Of a stretch of DNA of 32,518 bases, positions 9,789 through 18,197 are shown piece by piece (position 1 is the first letter of the stretch; each line of letters begins with the position of its first letter). Origin of the DNA: Rhodoferax sp. (GTDB taxonomy: Bacteria; Pseudomonadota; Gammaproteobacteria; Burkholderiales; Burkholderiaceae_C); NCBI GenBank assembly GCA_025351745.1, contig JANXVI010000369.1, positions 1 to 32,518 on the forward strand, written 5' to 3'. The translations under genes and the position numbers were made by a program. A model generated the notes under the pieces. The model had not been told where the DNA came from. It was given only the letters and a program-made list of their open reading frames with translations, and did no database searches.

Positions 9789-10961
9789 CTACTTGGTCTT
9801 GCCGGGGTCCTTGACATCCTTGATCACATCGAACTCGACATTGTGCAGTTGTCCGTCCTGGCGCTGCACCTTGCGCAGGTAGATGTTGTGCACCACGTCG
9901 CGGGTCTGGCTGTCAATGAACATGGGACCGCGCGGACTCTCGAAAATCTGGCCCTTCATGGCGGCCAGCAGCGCGTCGCCCCCGCCTTGGCCCTTGCTGG
10001 CCTTCAGCGCCTCGTAGATCACGCGCATGCCGTCATACCCGCCCACGGCCATGAAGTTGGGGCGCATACCCTTGTTGGCCTTCTGAAAAGCCTCAACAAA
10101 CTTCTTGTTGGCAGCCGATGGGTGCGCCGCCGAGTAGTGGTGCGAGGTGACCACCCCAAGCGCGCCGTCGCCCATGTCGTTGAGCTGATCGTCATCGGTC
10201 ACGTCACCCGTGCCAATGAGCTTGATACCGGCCTTGTCCATGCCACGCTCGAGAAACTGCTTCATGACCGCCGCGCCTGCACCCGATGGCACAAACACAA
10301 ACAGCGCGTCGGGCTTCAGATCCCGCACCTTTTGCAGGAACGGTGCAAAGTCCGGGTTGCGCATGGGCACGCGCAGGGATTCAGCCACCTGGCCACCATT
10401 GAGCTGCAGTCGCTCAATGAAATACTTTTCGGCGTCAATGCCCGGGCCGTAGTCGCTGACCAGCGTCACCACTTTCTTCAGGCCGTTCTTGGGCGCCCAA
10501 TCGCCCATGGCCACGGCAGCCTGGGCCAGCGTGAAGCTGGTGCGCACAATATAAGGCGAGGCTTGGGTGATGCTGCTGGTGGCGGCTGCCATTACCACCA
10601 TGGGGGTTTTGGATTGGGTGGCAATAGGGGCCGTGGCAAGGGCCGAAGGCGTAATGCCAAAGCCCGCGAGCACATCAACCTTGTCGTTGACCACCAACTC
10701 CTGCGCCAGTCGCTTGGTGACATCGGGAATGGTGGTGTCGTCCTTGATGATGAGCTGGATCTTCTTGCCAGCCACGGTGTCGCCGTTTTGCGCCATGTAA
10801 AGCTTGGCTGCCGCCTCGATCTGGCGACCCGTGCTGGCCTGCTGGCCGGTCATTGGCAAGATCAAACCGATTTTGAAAGTGGCGCCGTCCGCTATCGATT
10901 GTGTAGCTGTCAGAGCAATAACTACGAGGGCTATGGCCTTGAATACCTGTCGCTTGTGCAT
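9789..10961 (-). CDS. livK: Periplasmic substrate-binding protein of a LivK-type ABC transporter
   Basis: The product has 390 residues, with a cleavable signal peptide (about 1-25, MHKRQVFKAIALVVIALTAT then a SIADGA cleavage region). The type I periplasmic-binding fold opens with FKIGLILPMTGQQASTGRQI, and VDVLAGFGITPSALATAPIA and GGYDGMRVIYEALKA fit the family. A ribosome site (GGAG) precedes the ATG. It is the first gene of a minus-strand transporter cluster. Proteins of this family bind amino acids, amides, urea or aromatic acids; proximity to pobA makes an aromatic acid plausible, as an inference only. The 220-bp divergent region to hemN (10962-11181) showed no operator I could assign. Confidence 0.88.
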   Translation of the reverse strand: MHKRQVFKAIALVVIALTATQSIADGATFKIGLILPMTGQQASTGRQIEAAAKLYMAQNGDTVAGKKIQLIIKDDTTIPDVTKRLAQELVVNDKVDVLAGFGITPSALATAPIATQSKTPMVVMAAATSSITQASPYIVRTSFTLAQAAVAMGDWAPKNGLKKVVTLVSDYGPGIDAEKYFIERLQLNGGQVAESLRVPMRNPDFAPFLQKVRDLKPDALFVFVPSGAGAAVMKQFLERGMDKAGIKLIGTGDVTDDDQLNDMGDGALGVVTSHHYSAAHPSAANKKFVEAFQKANKGMRPNFMAVGGYDGMRVIYEALKASKGQGGGDALLAAMKGQIFESPRGPMFIDSQTRDVVHNIYLRKVQRQDGQLHNVEFDVIKDVKDPGKTK

Positions 10962-11181
10962 CGTGAGTCTCCGTTTTGGGGAAGCATTTTTGGATTTGCC
11001 GCAACTATGCTTGCAAAGCTGGACCCATGCAATAGGAATTTGTCACTCCTTGTTATACCAATTGTGAATAGCCAGCAAAGAGATACACCCTGCTGCAATC
11101 GACTTGCTTCGCCAAAGCCCCTTGCGATTTTTGAATGCGCGGCACACGCACTTGCGGCAGAGTCGGCTTTATCATCGGGGC

Positions 11182-12573
11182 ATGACAAGCCACACCGCCG
11201 ATATCGACATTTCCGAAGCACTGGTCCGCCAATTCGACAAGTCGGGACCACGCTACACCTCTTACCCTACGGCGGACCGATTTCATGCCGGTTTTACGGC
11301 TGATACCTACCACTCTTTTCTAGAGCAGCGGTCTGGTAGAACGGGCAATCCGCCCTTGTCAATTTACGTGCATCTGCCGTTCTGTGAGTCACTGTGCTAT
11401 TTCTGTGCCTGCAACAAGATCATCACCAAAGACCATGAGCGTGTTGCGGAATACCTGCGCTACCTGGATAAGGAAATGTCCCTGGTGGCGCAGCGCCTGG
11501 GCAAAGACCGAAAAGCGGTGCAACTGCATTTGGGGGGCGGCACGCCCACCTTCTTCAATGCCGATGAACTGCGCCAGCTCATGTCCATGCTGCGCAGCCA
11601 TTTCACGTTTACCCCAGACGCGGAGCTGGGCGTAGAAATTGACCCGCGCACGGTGCAAGCGGGCACCTTGTCCCTGTTGGCCGAGCTGGGCTTTAACCGA
11701 AACAGTTTTGGCGTTCAAGATTTCGACTCCGACGTACAGCAAGCCGTCAACCGCATCCAGCCCCTGGAAATGGTCGAGCAGGCCGTGGTGGAGAGCCGCA
11801 AGTTCAATTTCCGATCCATCAACGCCGACCTCATCTATGGCCTCCCCAAGCAAACGCTACAGAGTTTTGGCCGCACGCTGGACAGTCTGATCCGCGTCTC
11901 GCCGGACCGCATCGCACTGTACAACTATGCGCACCTACCCAAGCGCTTCAAGGCACAGCGCCTGATCGTGGAAAGCGATCTGCCGTCGGCCGAAGCACGG
12001 TTGCAGATCTTTTTGATGTCGATGCAGCGCCTGCTGGATGCAGGTTATGTGTACATCGGCCTGGACCATTTTGCAAAACCAGACGACGAGCTGAACAAGG
12101 CCCGCCTGAACCAAACCCTGCACCGCAACTTCCAGGGCTACACCACGCGCTCTGAGTGCGATTTGATTGGGTTTGGTGTCTCCGCTATCAGCAAAGTGGG
12201 GCACTCCTACAGCCAGGCGGTGCGCACCCTCAACGCCTACTACGAGCACCTGGACGCAGACCGATTGCCTATCGATAGAGGCTATGCGCTGAGCCTGGAC
12301 GATGTATTGCGCCGCGACATCATCATGACGCTGATGTGCAGTGCAAGCGTCGAGTTTGCGGCCATTCAGCGGGACTATGGTGTTGACTTTGCGTCTTACT
12401 TCGCCACCGAACTCCAGCAGTTGCGCCCCTACGAAGAGGCGGGCCTCATCACCGTGGATGCGACTGCAATTCGGGTGACCGCCAAGGGGCGTCTTTTTGT
12501 GCGCGGCAGTGGCATGGTGTTTGACAAGTTCCTTAGCCAAGCCACCACGTCAACCTATTCCAAGCTGATTTAG
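11182..12573 (+). CDS. hemN: Oxygen-independent coproporphyrinogen III oxidase (radical SAM)
   Basis: The product has 463 residues and catalyses anaerobic decarboxylation of coproporphyrinogen III to protoporphyrinogen IX in haem synthesis, in the cytoplasm. The ATG at 11182 gives the normal HemN opening, including GPRYTSYPTADRF, and is preceded by GGGG; the reading frame is open further upstream but that part is not protein-like. The radical-SAM cysteines are C68, C72 and C75 plus C77 in FCESLCYFCACNK. The SAM motif LHLGGGTPTF follows, and INADLIYGLPKQ and the C-terminal HemN domain are present. No FNR box was recognised upstream. It converges with the DUF2249 gene, overlapping it by 4 bp at the stops. 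It would supply haem for anaerobic respiration alongside the nnrS and nos genes. Confidence 0.95.
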   Translation: MTSHTADIDISEALVRQFDKSGPRYTSYPTADRFHAGFTADTYHSFLEQRSGRTGNPPLSIYVHLPFCESLCYFCACNKIITKDHERVAEYLRYLDKEMSLVAQRLGKDRKAVQLHLGGGTPTFFNADELRQLMSMLRSHFTFTPDAELGVEIDPRTVQAGTLSLLAELGFNRNSFGVQDFDSDVQQAVNRIQPLEMVEQAVVESRKFNFRSINADLIYGLPKQTLQSFGRTLDSLIRVSPDRIALYNYAHLPKRFKAQRLIVESDLPSAEARLQIFLMSMQRLLDAGYVYIGLDHFAKPDDELNKARLNQTLHRNFQGYTTRSECDLIGFGVSAISKVGHSYSQAVRTLNAYYEHLDADRLPIDRGYALSLDDVLRRDIIMTLMCSASVEFAAIQRDYGVDFASYFATELQQLRPYEEAGLITVDATAIRVTAKGRLFVRGSGMVFDKFLSQATTSTYSKLI

Positions 12574-12854
12574 CCTCCACAGGCGCCGCAGCAGTGGTTC
12601 ACACCATGCTTGCCCTTTAGTTTGGTTACGGCGATACGCCAGACTTCGGGGCCGTTTTCCAAGTATTCCCATGAAAACAGGTTGGGCTTTTCCAGCTCAA
12701 ACTGGCTGCGTAGCGTGACAGGCTCATGGTCACTCGATAGCTCCATCGTCTCATGGGTGTCGAGGTGGTCAAATGTCCAGAAAACCAAAGAGCGACGATC
12801 TTTGGACGCCATAGGGCGCATGTCGACCCGTAGGGCTTGAGCGGTCTGTGTCAT
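12570..12854 (-). CDS. DUF2249 domain protein
   Basis: The product has 94 residues, and a DUF2249 domain spans nearly all of it. It starts with the ALRVDMRPM strand, then RRSLVFWTFDHLDTHETMEL, DHEPVTLRSQF, and the diagnostic FSWEYLENGPEVWRIAVTKL. It ends in a cysteine-rich tail, HCCGACGG, which could bind metal or form disulfides. The biochemical function of the family is unknown; from general knowledge these genes recur beside hemN, nnrS and other denitrification or NO-response genes. A GAGGTG ribosome site precedes the ATG. It is divergent from nnrS across a palindromic operator-like site and converges on hemN. Confidence 0.85.
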   Translation of the reverse strand: MTQTAQALRVDMRPMASKDRRSLVFWTFDHLDTHETMELSSDHEPVTLRSQFELEKPNLFSWEYLENGPEVWRIAVTKLKGKHGVNHCCGACGG

Positions 12855-12885
12855 AGGGGCACCTCAGTAAATAGTTGGAAACCCA

Positions 12886-12916
12886 TTATAAGGTTCATAT
12901 AAAATGTACCTTATAA
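12886..12916. promoter_or_regulatory. Palindrome resembling an NsrR (NO-sensing repressor) operator
   Basis: A perfect 9-bp inverted repeat (TTATAAGGT at 12886-12894 and ACCTTATAA at 12908-12916) is separated by 13 AT-rich bases. The inner 23 bp (12890-12912) match the published NsrR consensus form AAGATGCAT-TTTAA-type palindrome at about 18 of 23 positions by eye: AAGGTTCAT at the left, AAATGTACCTT at the right. It lies 19 bases before the nnrS ATG and 31 bases before the DUF2249 ATG, so one site could repress both divergent genes until NO is present. The family assignment is inference. Confidence 0.6.
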
Positions 12917-12935
12917 ATTTTTCGCGAGACGAACC

Positions 12936-14144
12936 ATGTCAATACCTCCCGTCCGTACGGCCGCCAGCCTCCTCCATCCTCAAGAACCGGTGTCGAAAGC
13001 AGCGGGTGCCCCGAGCCTGAAGGCCTTTTTGGAGCTGGCCTTCAGGCCTTTGTACCTGGCTGGCGTGGGCTGGGCGCTGATTGCCATTGCGTTGTGGATT
13101 TACGCGCCCACGGTGCTCACTGCGCCGTTGGGCGGCATCGCCTGGCATGCTCACGAAATGCTGTGGGGTTTCATTGCCACCATCGCGCTGGCATTTCTGA
13201 TGACCGCTGGCGCCAGTTGGACTGGCATCAACCCCCTGACCGGCAAACTACTGGCCCTGGCTTGTGCCCTATGGGTGGTGGCGCGCGTGGGCTTCTTGCT
13301 GCCGTATGACGCTGCCTTCTGGGTAGCCATGTCGTCGGAGTTGGGCTTCTTCCTGCTGGGCGCAGGTGCCATGCTCCGCGCCGTGGTGGAGTCCAAAAAC
13401 ACCCGCAATTACGCCGTGCCAGGGCTGCTGGCCGGACTGGGCGCAACCGATGCGCTGTACCTGATCACCGCGCGTGGTGGCGACTACCTGTTGCTGATGC
13501 AACGGTTCAACGCTGGGTTGCTGGTCATGGCCCTGATTGCGCTGCTGATTGGCCGCCGGGTCATTCCCTTCTTCGCCATGCGCGCAGTGCACGGTCTCAC
13601 ACTACCGAACCAAATGAAGACCGGCTGGGTGCAGTTGGGCGCCTGTGCGGTTGCGGTGGTGAGCCTGTTGGCGGGCATTTCCATGCTGAGCGCGGCTGCG
13701 TTGGGGCTGGCTGGCGTGTTGGCTTTGGTGCAGCTCATGAGCTGGAAGCCACTGGCGGTGCGAGGCAACGCCTTGCTGTGGATTTTGTACACCGGTTACG
13801 CCGGTATCGGCATTGGCCTGTTGATGGCCGCTTTGCAATACGCAGGGGTGGCCCTGCCGCGCGTGCTACCGGTGCACACCATCGCCATGGCGGGGTTTTC
13901 GGTACTCATCATCGGCATGGTCACCCGTACTGCGCTGGGCCATACTGGACGGCCCCTGGCCACCGACCGCTGTATTCGCTCCAGCTACTGGCTGATGCTC
14001 ATCGCCGTGGTGCTGCGCCTGGCTGCCATCGCCGATACGCCGGCCACCACCACGCTACTGCATGTGGCGGGCGCTGCCTGGGTAGCATCACTAGCTCTGT
14101 ACCTGTGGCAGTTCGCACCGATTCTGATTCGTCCCCGTATTTGA
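12936..14144 (+). CDS. nnrS: NnrS family haem/copper membrane protein
   Basis: The product has 402 residues and about 12 hydrophobic helices. NnrS proteins are haem- and copper-containing inner-membrane proteins induced by nitric oxide and linked to protection from nitrosative stress. Diagnostic motifs are visible: WHAHEMLWGF from residue 70, with likely metal ligands His71 and His73; GRRVIPFFAMRA near 205; and VHTIAMAGFSVLIIGMVTRT, then GHTGRPL near 310-345. The start at 12936 directly follows the operator-like palindrome; the ribosome site is weak (GAGACGA). It is followed by serA after 42 bp on the same strand. Confidence 0.93.
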   Translation: MSIPPVRTAASLLHPQEPVSKAAGAPSLKAFLELAFRPLYLAGVGWALIAIALWIYAPTVLTAPLGGIAWHAHEMLWGFIATIALAFLMTAGASWTGINPLTGKLLALACALWVVARVGFLLPYDAAFWVAMSSELGFFLLGAGAMLRAVVESKNTRNYAVPGLLAGLGATDALYLITARGGDYLLLMQRFNAGLLVMALIALLIGRRVIPFFAMRAVHGLTLPNQMKTGWVQLGACAVAVVSLLAGISMLSAAALGLAGVLALVQLMSWKPLAVRGNALLWILYTGYAGIGIGLLMAALQYAGVALPRVLPVHTIAMAGFSVLIIGMVTRTALGHTGRPLATDRCIRSSYWLMLIAVVLRLAAIADTPATTTLLHVAGAAWVASLALYLWQFAPILIRPRI

Positions 14145-14186
14145 AGACACTCCCGACGTCCGTCGCTTCCCACCCAAAGGCATCCT

Positions 14187-15428
14187 ATGAAACCGATTCC
14201 GATTGACCTGACACCTACCAAGACCGAACGCAAAGCGGTGCTACTCGAAGGTATACATTCGTCGGCCGTAGATGTGCTCAAACTGGGCGGCTACACCAAC
14301 ATCGTGACACACGCCAAAGCCCTCACCGGCCTTGACTTGCAGACCGCACTGGAAGGCGCGCACTTTTTCGGCATCCGCTCGCGCACCCAACTGACGGCGG
14401 AAGTCCTGGCACAGGCTCCGCAGCTCGCGGCCATCGGCTGCTTTTGCATCGGCACCAACCAGGTCGATCTGAAGGCCGCCATGCGGCTGGGTATTGCCGT
14501 GTTCAACGCACCGTTTTCCAACACGCGCAGCGTAGCCGAGCTGGTGTTGGCCGAAATCATCATGCTGATGCGTGGCATACCTGAAAAGAACGCCATCCTG
14601 CACCGCGGCGGCTGGGTAAAAAGCGCCGCCTATTCGTATGAGGTGCGTGGCAAGACGCTGGGCATCATCGGCTACGGACACATCGGCACGCAGATTGGTG
14701 TGCTGGCCGAACAACTGGGCATGCGTGTGGTGTTTCACGACATTGAGGCCAAACTGCCGCTGGGCAACGCGCGTGATGTCGCTGGTCTGGACGAACTGCT
14801 GAGCCTCTCGGATGTGGTGAGCCTGCATGTACCCGAAACGCCGCAAACCCACCATCTGATAGGCACCAAGGAACTGGCCACGATGAAGCCCGGCAGCCAC
14901 CTGATAAACGCATCACGCGGTACGGTGGTCGATATCGATGCTCTGACTGCCGCACTGGAAAGCCGCCATTTGCACGGCGCCGCAATTGACGTATTCCCAG
15001 TGGAGCCGCAGGGCAACGACGCGGTGTTCACCTCGCCGCTGACGCGCTTTGACAACGTCATTCTTACGCCGCACATTGGCGGCTCAACTTCGGAAGCGCA
15101 GGTCAACATCGGCAGTGAAGTGGCCGCAAAACTGGTGCGCTATGGCAACAACGGATCGACGACCTCAGCCGTCAACTTCCCGGAAGTGGCCTTGCCCGAG
15201 CACAACGGCCGCAGCCGCCTGCTGCACATCCACCACAACGTGCCCGGCGTGCTGGCGCAGGTCAACGAGCGGCTCTCGGCCGCTGGCATCAACATCGCGG
15301 CACAGTACCTGAGCACCTTTGAAGACCTGGGCTACGTGGTCATGGATGTGGACAGTGCGGCCAGCCAGTCAGCACTGGACGAACTGAGCCGTGTGCCCGG
15401 CACCATTCGCTGCCGGATTTTGTACTGA
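14187..15428 (+). CDS. serA: D-3-phosphoglycerate dehydrogenase, ACT-domain type
   Basis: The product has 413 residues, close to the E. coli SerA length. It oxidises 3-phosphoglycerate to 3-phosphohydroxypyruvate, the first step of serine synthesis, in the cytoplasm. A substrate-binding lobe (FFGIRSRTQLTAEVL) is followed by a nucleotide fold with GIIGYGHIGTQIG, an INASRGTVVDIDAL catalytic segment, VFPVEPQ, and the acid-base HIGGSTSEAQ histidine. The C-terminal ACT domain (about 340-413, LLHIHHNVPGVLAQVNERL) suggests serine feedback. An AAAGG ribosome site precedes the ATG. It is an apparently housekeeping gene between nnrS and narX, and 127 bp separate it from narX. Confidence 0.92.
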   Translation: MKPIPIDLTPTKTERKAVLLEGIHSSAVDVLKLGGYTNIVTHAKALTGLDLQTALEGAHFFGIRSRTQLTAEVLAQAPQLAAIGCFCIGTNQVDLKAAMRLGIAVFNAPFSNTRSVAELVLAEIIMLMRGIPEKNAILHRGGWVKSAAYSYEVRGKTLGIIGYGHIGTQIGVLAEQLGMRVVFHDIEAKLPLGNARDVAGLDELLSLSDVVSLHVPETPQTHHLIGTKELATMKPGSHLINASRGTVVDIDALTAALESRHLHGAAIDVFPVEPQGNDAVFTSPLTRFDNVILTPHIGGSTSEAQVNIGSEVAAKLVRYGNNGSTTSAVNFPEVALPEHNGRSRLLHIHHNVPGVLAQVNERLSAAGINIAAQYLSTFEDLGYVVMDVDSAASQSALDELSRVPGTIRCRILY

Positions 15429-15520
15429 ATAGGGACACGCAACGCGAAACGGCATTGGCTCTTTACACGCGGGGACAAGTGGGAAAGCGACCCACGGATT
15501 TTCGGTATTATGGGCATTTA

Positions 15521-15535
15521 GGTCTTGGCAAGACC
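15521..15535 (+). other. Small hairpin in the narX leader
   Basis: GGTCTT-GGC-AAGACC forms a perfect 6-bp stem with a 3-base loop, 20 bases before the narX ATG. A TATTAT -10-like hexamer lies just upstream at 15506-15511 but without a convincing -35 element. The hairpin could be a leader structure or a weak operator; it has no T-tract, so it is not a terminator. Confidence 0.35.
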
Positions 15536-15555
15536 CTTACTAACGGCCGTCCGGA

Positions 15556-17436
15556 ATGCAGCCCACTACGTCTCTGTCGAAGAAACTCATACGCACAGGC
15601 ACTGGCTTATTGTTGGTCGCGTTGACGTCAATCGGCCTGACGTTGTGGGTAACCTGGCAGCTCGAAGGAGGTGCGGCCGCAGTGAACGAAGCCGGCCGTA
15701 TGCGCATGCAGACCTGGCGCTTATCCAGCACGGTGCAGGCCCAACTGCCGGCTGCCGAAGTACAGAAGCTGGTAACCCAATTTGACAATAGTTTGGAGCT
15801 GCTGCGTACCGGAGACCCGTCACGGCCTCTATTTGTACCTTGGGACGACAGTGGTCGCGAGAATTTCGCCAACATCCAGTCGCTATGGCGTGTGCAGCGC
15901 GCCCAATGGTTGCTGGACGAGCCGCCCTCACCGCAAGACTCGCTGGAGACGGCAGGCGTTTTCGTGGATGCCATCGACCGCTTTGTACTGTCCATCGAGC
16001 AACAGATCTCTCGCCTAACGGCCATTCTCAATCTATTCCAGTTTGTGATGATGGCGCTGGCAATTGGTGGCGCGGTCTTGATGCTCTACACCGGCTACCT
16101 CTACGTGATCACCCCCTTGGCCCATTTGCGAAACGGATTGCGCAAGATTGAAGCAGGGGATTTTTCGACCCGAGTGGACGTCGACACGGTGGACGAGTTT
16201 GGCCAGGTCGCGACCGGCTTCAATGGCATGGCCACGCACCTGCAGTCCATGTATGAAGGTCTCGAGGCGCAAGTAGCGGCCAAGACCCACCACATCGAAG
16301 CCCAGCGCGCCCGCATAGAAACGCTGTACGACATTAGCGCCTTTTTGGCCAGCGCGAGCACGATTGAGGACCTGTCCAAAGGGTTTGCGCAGCGGGTGCG
16401 GGCGACCCTCAAGGCCGATGCCGTAGCCGTGCGTTGGTCCGATGAGGCCAACCAGCGTTACCTGATGCTGGCGTCGGACTGCTTCCCCGAGGAGATGAAA
16501 GATGAAGAGCGCAGCTTGCTGGCCGGTGCCTGCGACTGCGGCAACCTCAAGCCCGATGCACGTACCCGCGTCATCCCCATCCACAGCCATGAGGCGGCAC
16601 CCATGCGCCATTGCGCCAAAGCTGGTTACGAGAGCCTGGTCAGCGTGCCCATTCGGCTACAGCAGCGTGTTGTTGGTGAGATCGATTTGTTTTTTCGCAG
16701 CACGGTGATGCTGCGCCCCGAAGAGGCCGAACTGCTGGACGCGCTGGCGAGCCATTTGGCCAGCTCGCTGGAAGGACTGCGCGCCGCCGCACTGGAGCGA
16801 GAAGCCGCGGTGGGTGAGGAACGGTCGTTTTTAGCCCGCGAGCTGCACGACTCCATCGCCCAATCGCTGGCTTTTCTGAAAATCCAGGTGCAGCTGTTGC
16901 GCAACGCCACTCAAAGGGATCAGCCACAGCAGGTGCAAACCGCACTGGATGAGCTGGACGTGGGGCTGCGCGAGAGCATCAACGATGTGCGCGAACTGCT
17001 GGTGCACTTTCGTACCCGCACCAACACCCAAGACATCGAAACAGCCTTGCAGGAAACTCTGCAAAAGTTCAAACACCAGACAGGCTTGCCGGCGCAGCTG
17101 CACACCCAGGGCGACGGCCTGCCGTTGCCCGCCGACGTGCAAGTCCAGGTGTTGCACGTGGTCCAGGAGGCGTTGTCCAATGTGCGCAAGCACGCCGGTG
17201 CAACGCAAGTAGGTCTGGATGTGTTCAAGGGTGAGCGGTGGCGCTTCGTCGTGCGAGATGACGGCGTGGGGTTCGACGCCGCGCAAACGCACCGAGAAAC
17301 CCATGTGGGCATGAAGATCATGCGCGAGCGCGCCGCGCGTATTGGCGCGCAGGTGAATGTGGTGTCCCAATCCGGTGCGGGCAGTGTAGTCACGCTGACT
17401 TTGCCATTGCATCCAGTGATGACAGGCCGCGAGTAA
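15556..17436 (+). CDS. narX: Nitrate/nitrite sensor histidine kinase, NarX type
   Basis: The product has 626 residues. An N-terminal transmembrane helix (about 13-35) is followed by a periplasmic ligand region containing a P-box-like sequence (VNEAGRMRMQTWRL), the nitrate-sensing element of NarX/NarQ. A second membrane helix (about 155-180), a HAMP domain and a coiled linker follow. A central GAF-like region carries a cysteine cluster (GACDCG, then MRHCAKAGY), as in NarX. The HisKA_3 box ARELHDSIAQSLAFLK has phospho-acceptor His431, and a C-terminal HATPase has EALSNVRKHA and DDGVGFD. It is followed by narL after 10 bp. It senses nitrate/nitrite in the periplasm and phosphorylates NarL. The ribosome site is weak (CCGGA). 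Confidence 0.88.
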   Translation: MQPTTSLSKKLIRTGTGLLLVALTSIGLTLWVTWQLEGGAAAVNEAGRMRMQTWRLSSTVQAQLPAAEVQKLVTQFDNSLELLRTGDPSRPLFVPWDDSGRENFANIQSLWRVQRAQWLLDEPPSPQDSLETAGVFVDAIDRFVLSIEQQISRLTAILNLFQFVMMALAIGGAVLMLYTGYLYVITPLAHLRNGLRKIEAGDFSTRVDVDTVDEFGQVATGFNGMATHLQSMYEGLEAQVAAKTHHIEAQRARIETLYDISAFLASASTIEDLSKGFAQRVRATLKADAVAVRWSDEANQRYLMLASDCFPEEMKDEERSLLAGACDCGNLKPDARTRVIPIHSHEAAPMRHCAKAGYESLVSVPIRLQQRVVGEIDLFFRSTVMLRPEEAELLDALASHLASSLEGLRAAALEREAAVGEERSFLARELHDSIAQSLAFLKIQVQLLRNATQRDQPQQVQTALDELDVGLRESINDVRELLVHFRTRTNTQDIETALQETLQKFKHQTGLPAQLHTQGDGLPLPADVQVQVLHVVQEALSNVRKHAGATQVGLDVFKGERWRFVVRDDGVGFDAAQTHRETHVGMKIMRERAARIGAQVNVVSQSGAGSVVTLTLPLHPVMTGRE

Positions 17437-17446
17437 AGGCGAATAG

Positions 17447-18115
17447 ATGAAATTGATCGAACTCTTGGTGGTCGATGACCACAGCCTCTTCCGTCGGGGG
17501 CTTACGGCTCTGCTGCAGCAGGATGGACGTTTTGACGTCACCGCTCAGGCGGGCGATGTTGGCGAGGCGTTGCGCAGCGTGGAACGCGTTACCCCCGACC
17601 TGATTTTGCTGGACAACCACTTGCCGGGTGTGCGGGGCGTAGACGGCATTGCCGCCCTCAAAGCCGCCTGCCCGGGCGTCCGTATCCTCATGCTCACCGT
17701 CAGCGAGAACGAAGATGACCTGGCAGGAGCTTTGCTGGCGGGGGCCGACGGCTATTTGCTCAAGACCGTTGAGTCGGAGCGGCTGTGCGAGTCGATCGTC
17801 AAGGTGCTGGCTGGCGAATCAGTGGTCAGCCCGGAGATGATGACCAAGCTGGTGGCCGTATTTAGGGCCAAACCGAGCCCGGTAGCCAGCCTACCGGCGT
17901 TGCCTGCAGAGGCAACTGGCGTGGACTTGCTCTCGGCCCGCGAGCGAGAAGTTCTGGTGCTGATCGCCCGTGGAGACAGCAACAAGGTGATCGCACGCCA
18001 ACTCGACATTGCCGAGACCACCGTCAAGATTCACGTTCAACACATCTTGCGCAAGCTGCAATTGACTTCGCGGGTGCAGGCGGCCGTGTTTGTGTCCGCG
18101 CTAGGGATTGCTTAA
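17447..18115 (+). CDS. narL: Nitrate response regulator, NarL type
   Basis: The product has 222 residues. The receiver domain has the acidic pair D10-D11, phospho-acceptor D56 (LILLDNHLPG) and a conserved lysine in GYLLKTVE. A linker leads to a LuxR/GerE helix-turn-helix at about 163-215 (LSAREREVLVLIARGDSNKV and ETTVKIHVQHILRKL). This is the NarL/FixJ class. A good ribosome site (AAAGGCGA) precedes the ATG, 10 bp after narX, so they form one operon. The likely targets, nitrate-controlled respiratory genes, may include the nos genes here, although no clear pair of NarL heptamers was seen near nosZ. Confidence 0.9.
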   Translation: MKLIELLVVDDHSLFRRGLTALLQQDGRFDVTAQAGDVGEALRSVERVTPDLILLDNHLPGVRGVDGIAALKAACPGVRILMLTVSENEDDLAGALLAGADGYLLKTVESERLCESIVKVLAGESVVSPEMMTKLVAVFRAKPSPVASLPALPAEATGVDLLSAREREVLVLIARGDSNKVIARQLDIAETTVKIHVQHILRKLQLTSRVQAAVFVSALGIA

Positions 18116-18197
18116 TCCTTTTCGACGATAGATAGTGCAGACTACGTCTTTGCTACCTCGTCATTTCGTCCGGGGGTCCTGCAAATTTGCTGATGCC

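Noticed and set aside
11138..11155. GGCAC and TTGC spaced like a sigma-54 promoter upstream of hemN
   Set aside because: The GG-to-GC spacing is one base too long for sigma-54, and there is no other support such as an activator site.
9666..11303. 545-codon plus-strand open frame antisense to livK
   Set aside because: It lies opposite a well-supported livK gene; its translation is low-complexity and has no recognisable domain, as expected for the shadow frame of a GC-rich gene.
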